A stretch of 64,000 nt of DNA, taken from assembly GCF_014699005.1 (NCBI RefSeq), contig NZ_JACWZY010000016.1:112264-176263 (forward strand). Reading direction: 5' to 3'. The number at the start of each line of letters is the position of its first letter. The first letter of the stretch is position 1. The notes under the pieces were generated by a model, which saw nothing but the letters and a program-made list of their open reading frames with translations, ran no database searches and was not told the DNA's origin. The position numbers and the translations under genes are program-made. Origin of the DNA: Spirosoma profusum. Lineage in GTDB: Bacteria > Bacteroidota > Bacteroidia > Cytophagales > Spirosomataceae. Of the stretch, positions 54,317-61,993 are shown piece by piece.

Positions 54317-54739
54317 TTAATAGTTGGTAAAAGCTTTAATAGACATGGTATTTTGGGGTTCGTCAACTGGCTTGAACCCAAACTGAGTATAAAGACCGTG
54401 CGCGTCTTTTGTAACAAGCATAATCCGGCGTAATCCCTGCAAAGGTGGGTAAGTCATAATGAACGCCATGAGTTGTTTGGATAGACCTTTCCCGCGATGT
54501 TCAGGCAAAATGAACACGTCGGCAAGATACCCGAACGTAGCGAAATCAGTGACGACGCGGGCAAAACCAACCTGCTCGTCGCCCTTATAGACGCCGAAAC
54601 AAACCGCATTTTCGATAGCGCGCTTCACTATGTCAATTGGAATATTCAGGCTCCAGTATGCTTCCTGGCTCAAAAATCGGTGGATAACGTCCAGATTTAG
54701 TTTGGCTTTGTCGGTGCTAATAGAATAGTCGTTTGTCAT
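54317..54739 (-). CDS. GNAT-family N-acetyltransferase
   Basis: A 140-residue acetyltransferase. The CoA-binding motif A is VFILPEHRGKGLSKQLMAFI (about residues 78-97), with R-G-x-G-L in place of Q/RxxGxG/A. The rest (YSISTDKAKLNLDVIHRFLSQEAYWSLNIPIDIVKRAIE) is typical of a Bacteroidota GNAT of the YjhQ/YitI kind. The substrate is unknown. It sits inside the histidine operon between an unknown gene and hisF, 13 nt after its upstream neighbour and directly abutting hisF. ATG 54739 is preferred; the frame could begin at 54778 inside the previous gene. Confidence 0.9.
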   Translation of the reverse strand: MTNDYSISTDKAKLNLDVIHRFLSQEAYWSLNIPIDIVKRAIENAVCFGVYKGDEQVGFARVVTDFATFGYLADVFILPEHRGKGLSKQLMAFIMTYPPLQGLRRIMLVTKDAHGLYTQFGFKPVDEPQNTMSIKAFTNY

Positions 54740-54752
54740 GGTGGTCGAAATA

Positions 54753-55409
54753 TCAATTGGCAGGTTGAAAAAGGTCATTTAGCTTATCCAGAATAGCGAC
54801 GAATTTCTGCAATTCCCGAACCTTGGGTTTCACCCGTAAATAATCCGCCGGGTTATGGTACTCACACCGCTTGTATGTTCCCTGCTCAAATACATCGACG
54901 TGATAACTTTCTCCATCCGATATCCATACCGAAACCTCTTGCCTTTTAGCATGTATGCTCACACTGCCATCTGGCTCAATTGAGGTATAGGTAGAATCTT
55001 TAGGTGAAAGAGGATGTAACTGACGGTCAATAGTTGCATGATCAGGCGGAGTCAGCATATCCTGCTGTATCAATTCTGTCCAGAGCGAATCAGGAATAGG
55101 TTTTAGTGGTTTGATCTGAGTGAAACTGCGAAATCCCCGTTTGTTGGATCGAATATTGAATTTTGTTACGGTGAATTTGTTCGTGTGTTTCTCAAGGAGA
55201 TAGAGTTCATGTGCTTCCCCAAAACAGAGCTGGCATTTTTTCCAGATACGTACCTCGTATTCGCCCACTCCCAATTCTGGCGTTTTTAATCGCATTTTCT
55301 CCGCCAGCCTTGGAAACCAACTAGTTACTATGGAATCCGTTTCGATTATAGCCAAAGAACGTAGTGGCAGCGAAAAAACAAAAACCAGAATAGAAAGAGA
55401 ACGTAGCAT
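54753..55409 (-). CDS. Secreted protein of unknown function within the his operon
   Basis: A 218-residue protein with a signal peptide (MLRSLSILVFVFSLPLRSLA). The body is not recognised. It has CQLCFGEAHELYLLEKHTNKFTVTKF (a CxxC near residue 59), DHATIDRQLHPLSPKDSTYTSIEPDGSVSIHAKRQEVSVWISDGESYHVDVFEQ and a C-terminal amphipathic helix. It lies between hisA (12 nt after its stop) and the GNAT gene on the same strand, so it is cotranscribed. Nothing links it to histidine synthesis; it looks like a passenger gene. Confidence 0.75.
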   Translation of the reverse strand: MLRSLSILVFVFSLPLRSLAIIETDSIVTSWFPRLAEKMRLKTPELGVGEYEVRIWKKCQLCFGEAHELYLLEKHTNKFTVTKFNIRSNKRGFRSFTQIKPLKPIPDSLWTELIQQDMLTPPDHATIDRQLHPLSPKDSTYTSIEPDGSVSIHAKRQEVSVWISDGESYHVDVFEQGTYKRCEYHNPADYLRVKPKVRELQKFVAILDKLNDLFQPAN

Positions 55410-55421
55410 AAGATCACATAC

Positions 55422-56141
55422 TTATTCCATAAATTTTCTCAGTTCTTTCAACGTAACACGCCCTTCATAAATCGCCTTTCCGACAATAACGCCGAAAAGA
55501 TTCATATCGGCCAGCGTTTCCAGATCGGCCATACTGCTGACGCCACCACTTGCGATGATGTTCAGCTTCGGAAATTGATCCTGTAGATTCCGATACAATT
55601 CAAACGAGGGTCCTTCCAGCAGGCCGTCTTTCGCTACGTCGGTGCTGATGACGTAACGAATGCCGTTTTCCGTCCAGCGTTCCACAAAATCGTAAACCCA
55701 AACTTCGGTGGCTTCTTCCCAGCCGCTGACCGCGATTTTCTCATTTTTAGCGTCGGCGCCCAGAATGATTTTTTCCGCTCCCTGTTGCGAAAGCCAGCGC
55801 TCCATTACGTCGGGTTGTTTCACGGCGATGCTGCCACCCGTAACTTGTTTAGCACCACATTCGAACACGATACGTAAATCCTCGTCCGACTGAACACCTC
55901 CCCCAAAATCAACGTGCAAGCTGGTTTTGGACGTAATGAGTTCGAGTACTTTCCAGTTGATAACCCGCTTTTCTTTCGCCCCGTCGAGGTCTACGAGATG
56001 AAGGCGTGTTAATCCGGCGTCTTCAAATTGCTGCGCTACTTCGAGCGGGCGGGCATTGTATTCTTTTTTCTGGCTATAATCGCCCTGGGTTAGGCGAACA
56101 GCTTTTCCTTCAATGAGATCGATTGCGGGGATAATATGCAT
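55422..56141 (-). CDS. hisA: Phosphoribosylformimino-5-aminoimidazole carboxamide ribotide isomerase HisA
   Basis: A 239-residue TIM barrel that isomerises ProFAR to PRFAR. Conserved elements: MHIIPAIDLIEGKAVRLTQGDYSQ (catalytic Asp8), VDFGGGVQSDEDL, GADAKNEKIAVSGW, YVISTDVAKDGLLEGP and IIASGGVSSMADLETL. The ATG at 56141 gives the normal N-terminus. It follows hisH after a 71-bp gap containing a degenerate hairpin (56145-56216). Confidence 0.97.
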   Translation of the reverse strand: MHIIPAIDLIEGKAVRLTQGDYSQKKEYNARPLEVAQQFEDAGLTRLHLVDLDGAKEKRVINWKVLELITSKTSLHVDFGGGVQSDEDLRIVFECGAKQVTGGSIAVKQPDVMERWLSQQGAEKIILGADAKNEKIAVSGWEEATEVWVYDFVERWTENGIRYVISTDVAKDGLLEGPSFELYRNLQDQFPKLNIIASGGVSSMADLETLADMNLFGVIVGKAIYEGRVTLKELRKFME

Positions 56142-56144
56142 ACG

Positions 56145-56216
56145 TAACGTGGACATCCTGTCCGCTGGTAAAGACATTGCGACCTAGAAGCTGGAGTGCC
56201 AGCCCGGCCGCGTTAC
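56145..56216. repeat. Degenerate inverted repeat between hisH and hisA
   Basis: GTAACG.GGACATCCTGTCCGC at the left and GGCCGCGTTACAAA at the right recall the arms of the 21-bp hairpin at 5587-5639. It is imperfect, so its family membership is tentative. Confidence 0.45.
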
Positions 56217-56800
56217 AAATTCAAAAAATTCTCCAAAATCTGCTGTCCTTCGTTTCCACTGATTTCAGCGTGAAATTGGGCAGCGTAAAAATTATCGCGG
56301 TGCAGCATGGCACTGAATGGACGAACGTAATCACAAACGGCCGTGGTTTCGGGGCAGACATCAGCCGCGTAACTGTGCACGAAATACATATACGCATTTT
56401 CTGCCAAACCTTCTGTCAATGATCCTTTTAAAGTGTGAATGTTATTCCAGCCTGTGTGCGGCACTTTGTAGCCCGGTGTCTGTGGAAACCTTCGCACATC
56501 AATATCGAAAATGCCCATGCAAGTCGTGTTGTTTTCTTCCGAATAGCGGCACATGAGTTGCATCCCGACGCAGGTTCCCAGCACAGGTTGTTTCAAGGAA
56601 GGAATTAGCTTATCCAGGCCATGTTCGCGCAGGTAGGCCATAGCAGTGCTGGCTTCGCCAACACCCGGAAAAATCACCTTATCCGCCGAACGAATTTCCG
56701 TTTCGTCATCCGTAAGCAAATAACTGGCACCCAGCCGTTCCAGCGCGTACATGACCGACTGAACATTACCCGCGTTGTATTTGATAATTACTGTTTTCAT
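56213..56800 (-). CDS. hisH: Imidazole glycerol phosphate synthase, glutamine amidotransferase subunit HisH
   Basis: A 195-residue class I glutamine amidotransferase that supplies ammonia to HisF. The nucleophile Cys is in VLGTCVGMQLMCRYSEE (about residue 76), and His/Glu in NFYAAQFHAEISGNEG. Other features are GNVQSVMYALERLGA at the N-terminus, VIFPGVGEASTAM and KVPHTGWNNI, the latter characteristic of HisH. It is the first structural gene after the leader/terminator, so it is the gene most directly exposed to attenuation. Confidence 0.97.
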   Translation of the reverse strand: MKTVIIKYNAGNVQSVMYALERLGASYLLTDDETEIRSADKVIFPGVGEASTAMAYLREHGLDKLIPSLKQPVLGTCVGMQLMCRYSEENNTTCMGIFDIDVRRFPQTPGYKVPHTGWNNIHTLKGSLTEGLAENAYMYFVHSYAADVCPETTAVCDYVRPFSAMLHRDNFYAAQFHAEISGNEGQQILENFLNL

Positions 56801-56814
56801 AGAACTAGTAGAAC

Positions 56815-56920
56815 TAGGCCCCGACAGGCTCTGGCTGTCGGTTATTTGGCAGGTACATAGTTAGTCGCTATCGCGACTCGACATCGGACCGCCGAAGCGG
56901 CCAGAGCCTGTCGGGGCCTA
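56815..56920. repeat. GGCCCCGACAGGCTCTGGC inverted repeat, copy 2
   Basis: Arms 56815-56834 and 56901-56920 are perfect 20-nt complements. It sits between the his terminator (56926-56960) and the hisH start, so it is transcribed only upon read-through. Confidence 0.9.
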
Positions 56921-56925
56921 CCATT

Positions 56926-56960
56926 AAAAAAAGCCCGGCTCATTTGCAGAACCGGGCTTT
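56926..56960 (-). terminator. Intrinsic terminator (his attenuator)
   Basis: On the minus strand AAAGCCCGG (56960-56952) pairs with CCGGGCTTT (56938-56930), loop TTCTGCAAATGAG, followed by TTTTTTT to 56926. A strong hairpin plus U-run after the leader peptide and before hisH, as in His attenuators. The segment GTTCTGC in its ascending side and loop (56952-56946) is exactly complementary to GCAGAAC (57018-57012) just after the leader stop. Confidence 0.9.
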
Positions 56961-57022
56961 GTATGTTGAGAAAATCAGAATTAGCTGACCAAACTCACAA
57001 ACACGCATCTCGTTCTGCTGCG

Positions 57023-57070
57023 TTACCGCTCAGAATGGTGATGCCGGTGATGTGTAGCGATTAAAATCAT
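57023..57070 (-). CDS. hisL: Histidine operon leader peptide
   Basis: A 15-codon frame, MILIATHHRHHHSER and stop (TAA at 57025-57023), starting ATG at 57070. Five of 15 residues are His (codons 7, 8, 10, 11, 12). It lies 3-4 nt after a consensus -7 promoter box and about 63 nt before an intrinsic terminator that precedes hisH. By analogy to proteobacterial his leaders, ribosome stalling at the His run under starvation would favour an antiterminator structure. The peptide itself is not expected to have a separate function. It is too short for ordinary gene calling. Confidence 0.85.
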   Translation of the reverse strand: MILIATHHRHHHSER

Positions 57071-57074
57071 AGGG

Positions 57075-57107
57075 CAAAAGTAAAGGCTTCGGGCTGCAAA
57101 TCAAAAC
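57075..57107 (-). promoter_or_regulatory. Promoter of the his operon (GTTTTG-N19-TACTTTTG)
   Basis: On the minus strand GTTTTG (57107-57102) as -33 box, 19-nt spacer, and TACTTTTG (57082-57075) as -7 box. This fits the Bacteroidetes consensus TTTG/TAnnTTTG. The -33 box overlaps the stop codon of the upstream DUF72 gene (57101-57103). The expected start of transcription is at about 57068-57071, i.e. at or next to the leader ATG. Confidence 0.85.
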
Positions 57108-58027
57108 AAACTTCCCTGCACCACCTGCGGTTGAAGAACCGGTTCGCGCAGATTCAGTCCGCAATGTTTATTCAATTCGCGAATCCAGTACAGAATCAGC
57201 TCGGGAGCCGTGTCGTTATCGCCCCCGCCGTGAACGAATAAATAAGCCGTTTGCAATCCTTTTTCAAACCAGGTTTTTAGGCGTTGTACCCAGGCATCGG
57301 CCCGACTGTAGTCGGTTGGATGGCCTTCGTTAGCAATGAAACGTAGCGTCAGGATGGGGCTGCTGAGGCCCATATGCAATACGTCGCGACGGCCTGCTAC
57401 GTCAGTAATTACTACGTGCCGACGTAGCAAATACAGTCGTTCCAGCGTTTGCTGCCAGACTGTTGCTTTGCTGAACCAATCGGGGTGGCGAAACTCCACT
57501 GCTACGTCCAGTTCGTCGGGGAGGCTTTTCAGAAACGTTTCCAGAACCGGCCATTTGTCGGGGCCGAAGTTTGGCGGCAACTGCAGAAATGACATCCCCA
57601 GAAATTCTTCCAGACTAAGTACGGCGTTCACAAATTCTTCGGTCAGGGCTTCAGTCGCAACTAGCTGACGTTCATGACTGATTATCTGCGGAAATTTAGG
57701 GCAATACGTAAAACCGGTGCGATCTGGTGAACCAGCGGCTTCCGTTTTCCATTTCTCAATCATACCCGGTGTCGGAATCTGATAATGCGTCAGATTTAGC
57801 TCGATGGTGTTGAATTGATGGGTATAATAATGCAGAAAATCGCGCTCTTTGGCGTTCGATGGATACAGCTTGCCCACGTAATCTTTGTTGGCCCAGATAG
57901 GCCCGCCGATGAATACAGTAGGTCGCGTTGTGGGCTCAACACCCGCCCAGATACGTGCGTTAAAAGCCGGGCCGGGCGGAAGGCTCAGATTGACAGCGTC
58001 AAGGTTCTGTATTTTTCCAAATTCCAT
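57101..58027 (-). CDS. DUF72 (YecE-like) protein
   Basis: A 308-residue DUF72 TIM-barrel-like protein. Family segments include VFIGGPIWANKDYVGKLYPSNAKERDFLHYYTHQFNTIELNLTHYQIP, KFPQIISHERQL, MSFLQLPPNFGPDKWPVLETFLKSLP, VAVEFRHPDWF and AYLFVHGGGDNDTAPEL. The enzymatic role is not established; the fold resembles metal-dependent enzymes. It is divergent from valS. Its final codons hold the -33 box of the his promoter. Confidence 0.92.
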   Translation of the reverse strand: MEFGKIQNLDAVNLSLPPGPAFNARIWAGVEPTTRPTVFIGGPIWANKDYVGKLYPSNAKERDFLHYYTHQFNTIELNLTHYQIPTPGMIEKWKTEAAGSPDRTGFTYCPKFPQIISHERQLVATEALTEEFVNAVLSLEEFLGMSFLQLPPNFGPDKWPVLETFLKSLPDELDVAVEFRHPDWFSKATVWQQTLERLYLLRRHVVITDVAGRRDVLHMGLSSPILTLRFIANEGHPTDYSRADAWVQRLKTWFEKGLQTAYLFVHGGGDNDTAPELILYWIRELNKHCGLNLREPVLQPQVVQGSLF

Positions 58028-58100
58028 AGACTATAGGATGAAGTGTTGCAGTAAAACGGACAAAGAGTCGCTTTCGTTTTTTCGCCCTATCCAATTTAGC

Positions 58101-58108
58101 TAATTTTG
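58101..58108 (+). promoter_or_regulatory. -7 promoter box (TAATTTTG) of valS
   Basis: TAATTTTG matches TAnnTTTG and lies 78 nt before the valS ATG at 58187. The -33 box was not identified with certainty. Confidence 0.5.
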
Positions 58109-58186
58109 TCTTTTATCCGTAATTCCGGTGGCGGGTTTTACCGTAATGTTACATTGCGGTACGTTCAGAACCGGTTCCATTGCCTT

Positions 58187-60826
58187 ATGATTTCAAAGAC
58201 ATACGCCCCCCAGGAAATAGAAGAAAAATGGTATCAATATTGGCTTGATAACCAGTTTTTTAAATCGACACCAGATGACCGCGAGCCTTATACGGTCGTG
58301 ATTCCGCCCCCGAACGTAACGGGTGTGCTGCACATGGGCCATATGCTCAACAATACCATTCAGGACGTATTGGTACGTAAGGCGCGTATGGAAGGGAAAA
58401 ATGCCTGCTGGGTACCCGGCACCGACCACGCCAGTATTGCTACTGAAGCGAAAGTGGTGGCGATGCTAAAAGAAAAAGGCATCCGTAAAAAAGATCTCAC
58501 TCGCGAAAAATTTACGGACTATGCCTGGGAATGGACGCATAAGTACGGTGGTATTATTCTTAAGCAACTCCGCAAACTCGGCGCTTCCTGCGACTGGGAC
58601 CGTACGCGTTTCACGATGGAACCGGCGCTGCATGATTCCGTCATCGACGTATTTGTTGACCTATATAACAAGGGCTACATCTACCGGGGCGTCCGCATGG
58701 TAAACTGGGACCCGCAGGGCCAGACCGCCGTTTCTGACGAGGAAGTTATTACGAAGGAAATCCAGCAGAAACTGGTGTATATCCGGTATGAGATTGCGGG
58801 AAGCAAGGTACAGGGGGCAGCCGGTGAAGCCGACTACATCACCATTGCTACAGTTCGACCGGAGACGATTATGGCGGACGTAGCGATTGCTGTTAATCCC
58901 GATGACGAGCGGTATAAGCATCTGCATGGCAAAAAAGCGCTGATTCCGCTCATTAACCGCGAAATCCCCATCATCACCGACGACTACGTAACAGTGGATT
59001 TCGGAACGGGTGGTCTGAAAGTGACGCCCGCCCATGACCCGAACGACTATTCGCTGGGAATCAAGCACAATCTGCCGGTTATCGATATCCTGAACGACGA
59101 CGGTACGTTGAATGAGAAAGCGCAGATTCTGGTTGGGCAGGACCGGTTTGCCGCTCGGAAAGCGATTATCAAACTGCTGGAAGAGTCGGGGAATCTGGTT
59201 AAAACTGAAGAGTATAAATCGAACGTTGGTACGTCGGAACGTACCGGTGCGGTGATTGAGCCACGTCTTTCGTTGCAGTGGTTCCTGAAAATGGACGAGT
59301 TATCGAAACCGGCATTAAAGAACGTAATGGACGATACCATCCAGCTGGTTCCGCCGAAATTCAAGAATATGTACCGGTCCTGGATGGAGAACGTGCATGA
59401 CTGGTGCATCAGCCGCCAATTGTGGTGGGGACAGCGAATTCCGGCGTTTTATCTACAGGATGGAACCTTTGTCGTAGCGAAAAACAAACACGAAGCACTG
59501 GAGAAAGTGCAGCACGAACGGTTGCTCTTTGCCATGACTGAAGCCGACCTGACGCAGGACGAAGACGTACTGGATACGTGGTTTTCGTCGTGGCTTTGGC
59601 CTATTTCAGTGTTTGATGGTTTGCAGAAACCCGGCAATCCCGACATCAATTATTATTACCCAACGAATGATCTTGTTACAGCTCCCGAAATCCTGTTTTT
59701 CTGGGTTGCCCGGATGATTATTGCCGGTTATGAGTACAAAGGCGAAGCTCCCTTCAAAAACGTTTACCTGACCGGTATTGTACGGGATAAACTGGGCCGG
59801 AAAATGTCTAAACAACTCGGCAACTCGCCCGATCCGCTCGATCTGATCGAGAAATACGGTGCTGATGGCGTACGTACCGGCATGCTATTCAGTTCGTCGG
59901 CGGGTAATGATTTGATGTTCGACGAAAAACTGGTTGAGCAGGGACGTAATTTCAGCAACAAAATCTGGAATGCGTTCCGGCTGGTGAAGGGCTGGACGAT
60001 AGAAAATGGGGAAAACCAATCTGTTTTACCCATTCAATGGTTTGAATCGAAACTGAATGCTACGTTGCTTCAGGTGGAGGATGATTTCAGCAAATTCCGG
60101 ATTTCGGATGCGCTGCAGACCATTTACAAGCTGATTTGGGATGATTTCTGCTCGCAATATCTGGAATTGATCAAACCGGGTTTCGAGCAGCCAATCGACC
60201 GTGCTACGTATGACTCTACAATTAATTTCTTCGAAAAACTGATGTGTCTGGCGCATCCGTTCATGCCGTTTATTACGGAGGAAATCTGGCAGGATATTCG
60301 CGAACGTAGCACTGGGGATAGTATCTGTGTTACGTCTTTCCCGAAAGCAGAATCGGTTGATAATCAATTGCTGACGGATTTCGATACGTTGTTTGAGATC
60401 ATTACGAATAGCCGCAACCTACGTAACGCCAAACAGATTTCGCCCAAAATAGCTTTGCCATTGGCGATTAAAACCACGACCGTTGAACGTTTTCAGCCAC
60501 TTGAACTACTGATCCGTAAAATGGCGAACGTATCGGAGATTACGTATACGCAGGAGAAAGCTCAGGGCGTAGCATTTCTGATTAAGAGCGACGAATTTTT
60601 TGTCAACATTCTGGGCGAAATCGATGTTGAACAGGAAATTGCCAACACACGTAAGGAACTGGAATATAGTATTGGCTTCCGGGAATCGACGCTGAAAAAG
60701 CTCTCCAATGAGAAATTTGTAGCCAATGCCAAACCCGAACTTGTGGAGCGAGAGCGACAGAAACTGGCTGACGCCGAAGCTAAAATTGGTGCTTTAGAGC
60801 AGCGGTTAAGTGACTTAAGTATATAA
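58187..60826 (+). CDS. valS: Valyl-tRNA synthetase
   Basis: An 879-residue class I synthetase that charges tRNA-Val and edits mischarged threonine. The HIGH-type motif is VIPPPNVTGVLHMGHMLNN (about residues 40-58). The CP1 editing domain spans about 200-350, and the KMSKS-type motif is GRKMSKQLGNSPDPLDLIE (about 535). The anticodon-binding domain precedes a C-terminal coiled-coil arm (IANTRKELEYSIGFRESTLKKLSNEKFVANAKPELVERERQKL). The last Ser of KMSKS is Gln here. Start 58187 (MISKTYAPQEIEEKWYQYW) is the standard N-terminus. Confidence 0.97.
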   Translation: MISKTYAPQEIEEKWYQYWLDNQFFKSTPDDREPYTVVIPPPNVTGVLHMGHMLNNTIQDVLVRKARMEGKNACWVPGTDHASIATEAKVVAMLKEKGIRKKDLTREKFTDYAWEWTHKYGGIILKQLRKLGASCDWDRTRFTMEPALHDSVIDVFVDLYNKGYIYRGVRMVNWDPQGQTAVSDEEVITKEIQQKLVYIRYEIAGSKVQGAAGEADYITIATVRPETIMADVAIAVNPDDERYKHLHGKKALIPLINREIPIITDDYVTVDFGTGGLKVTPAHDPNDYSLGIKHNLPVIDILNDDGTLNEKAQILVGQDRFAARKAIIKLLEESGNLVKTEEYKSNVGTSERTGAVIEPRLSLQWFLKMDELSKPALKNVMDDTIQLVPPKFKNMYRSWMENVHDWCISRQLWWGQRIPAFYLQDGTFVVAKNKHEALEKVQHERLLFAMTEADLTQDEDVLDTWFSSWLWPISVFDGLQKPGNPDINYYYPTNDLVTAPEILFFWVARMIIAGYEYKGEAPFKNVYLTGIVRDKLGRKMSKQLGNSPDPLDLIEKYGADGVRTGMLFSSSAGNDLMFDEKLVEQGRNFSNKIWNAFRLVKGWTIENGENQSVLPIQWFESKLNATLLQVEDDFSKFRISDALQTIYKLIWDDFCSQYLELIKPGFEQPIDRATYDSTINFFEKLMCLAHPFMPFITEEIWQDIRERSTGDSICVTSFPKAESVDNQLLTDFDTLFEIITNSRNLRNAKQISPKIALPLAIKTTTVERFQPLELLIRKMANVSEITYTQEKAQGVAFLIKSDEFFVNILGEIDVEQEIANTRKELEYSIGFRESTLKKLSNEKFVANAKPELVERERQKLADAEAKIGALEQRLSDLSI

Positions 60827-60908
60827 ATAACTAACCGGTTTCATCATACGTAGTGCCTGATTATGAGCACTCTGTCGCCCGTTTACGAAGTTTAATAATA
60901 AATTTTAA

Positions 60909-60950
60909 TGCAATAGTACAATTAATAGCCTTATTAATTGTACTATTGCA
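60909..60950. repeat. Perfect 19-bp AT-rich hairpin upstream of the HAD gene
   Basis: TGCAATAGTACAATTAATA (60909-60927) and its exact complement (60932-60950) with a GCCT loop. There is no U-run after it, so it is not a classical terminator. It begins 83 nt after the valS stop and ends 26 nt before the next ATG. Confidence 0.88.
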
Positions 60951-60975
60951 GCGTAAACAGACAGCATTATCATTC

Positions 60976-61497
60976 ATGAATAAATGCATCTTCTTAGACC
61001 GCGACGGGGTTTTGAACGAGGACAGGCCCGACTATGTCTACAAAGTAGAAGATTTTATTATTCCTGACGGCGTGCCTGAAGCGTTACGTCTGCTGAAGCA
61101 GGCGGGTTATATGCTCATTGTCATTACCAATCAGGCAGGCATCGCCAAAGGCCTCTACTCGCGAGATGACGTAATGACCTGCTACAATTACTTACAGGAG
61201 CAGTGCGGGCAGCTTATCGACGCTATTTATTATTGCCCGCATCACCCGAAATACGATACCGAGTCGCTCACCCGGAAACCTGGTTCGTTGCTACTCGAAA
61301 AAGCGATGGCGAAATACAACATCGAACCCGACGTATCATGGATGATCGGCGATGCGCTACGCGATATGCAGGCTGGTCGGCGGGTGGGCGTCCGTACGAT
61401 ACGTATCACGCATGATGCTGCTACGTCGGATGAATATGATGGGCACGCGGCTAACCTGCTGGAAGCATCGCGATTTGTGCTCGACTACGCTGCCTGA
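60976..61497 (+). CDS. HAD-IIIA phosphatase (GmhB/HisB-N-like)
   Basis: A 173-residue HAD-IIIA protein. Motif I is CIFLDRDGVLNEDRPDYV (N-terminus), motif II is VITNQAGIAKG (about residue 50), and motif IV is WMIGDALRDMQAGRRVGVRTIRI (about 130). The Zn-binding Cys-His cluster YYCPHHP is present, but the usual second CxC (as CDCRKP in GmhB) is replaced by LTRKPGS, so zinc binding is probably lost. Substrates could be heptose bisphosphate or histidinol phosphate; it cannot be told. Start 60976 puts motif I at the N-terminus; an upstream GTG at 60853 would read through the hairpin. Confidence 0.87.
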   Translation: MNKCIFLDRDGVLNEDRPDYVYKVEDFIIPDGVPEALRLLKQAGYMLIVITNQAGIAKGLYSRDDVMTCYNYLQEQCGQLIDAIYYCPHHPKYDTESLTRKPGSLLLEKAMAKYNIEPDVSWMIGDALRDMQAGRRVGVRTIRITHDAATSDEYDGHAANLLEASRFVLDYAA

Positions 61498-61993
61498 ACT
61501 GTGCTATAAAATCATTGCCCTAAGCAGCTAGCCAACAGGCGTTTTCACATTTCATAGTTTTCCTTTCTGTTCAGGGCCTCACTAATTAGTGAGGCCAATA
61601 CCTGTTTGTCTATATCCAAGCAACGAAGTACTGGATGGGTGAAACTCTTCTTATTTTTTTCTTCTATACGCCTGATTGTCAGTTGCGAATAGCTCTAATT
61701 GACACCTGCTTCGCAAACGTATTGACGGGAGAAGTAAGGATATCTACTTAGTCCGGACATCGACAAAGCCTCTGATTCGTCCGGTTTCATGCCTGTTTTT
61801 CCTAAGTCCAGACACAACAAACAGCGATTTCTGACCGTATTGATTTAGAAAATTATTGTTTTTTGCTAGCCTAACAACTGAATTAACTTATCGGTTAACA
61901 ACCTATTACGCATCAAATGAGGCCTCTAATGCCGACTTGCGTATTAATACGCTGGTCGAATTTTATTATTCAACTATAAATTAACCAACTATT
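61498..61993. other. Intergenic region with a palindrome
   Basis: About 500 bp between the HAD gene and the S74 protein. It contains the perfect 22-bp palindrome GGCCTCACTAATTAGTGAGG (with final CC) at 61575-61596, followed by AATACCTGTTTGTC, which could end HAD transcription. No reading frame or other signal was recognised in the rest. Confidence 0.5.

Noticed and set aside
60853..60975. N-terminal extension of the HAD-IIIA gene
   Set aside because: It would translate a perfect hairpin and displace motif I; the ATG at 60976 is preferred.
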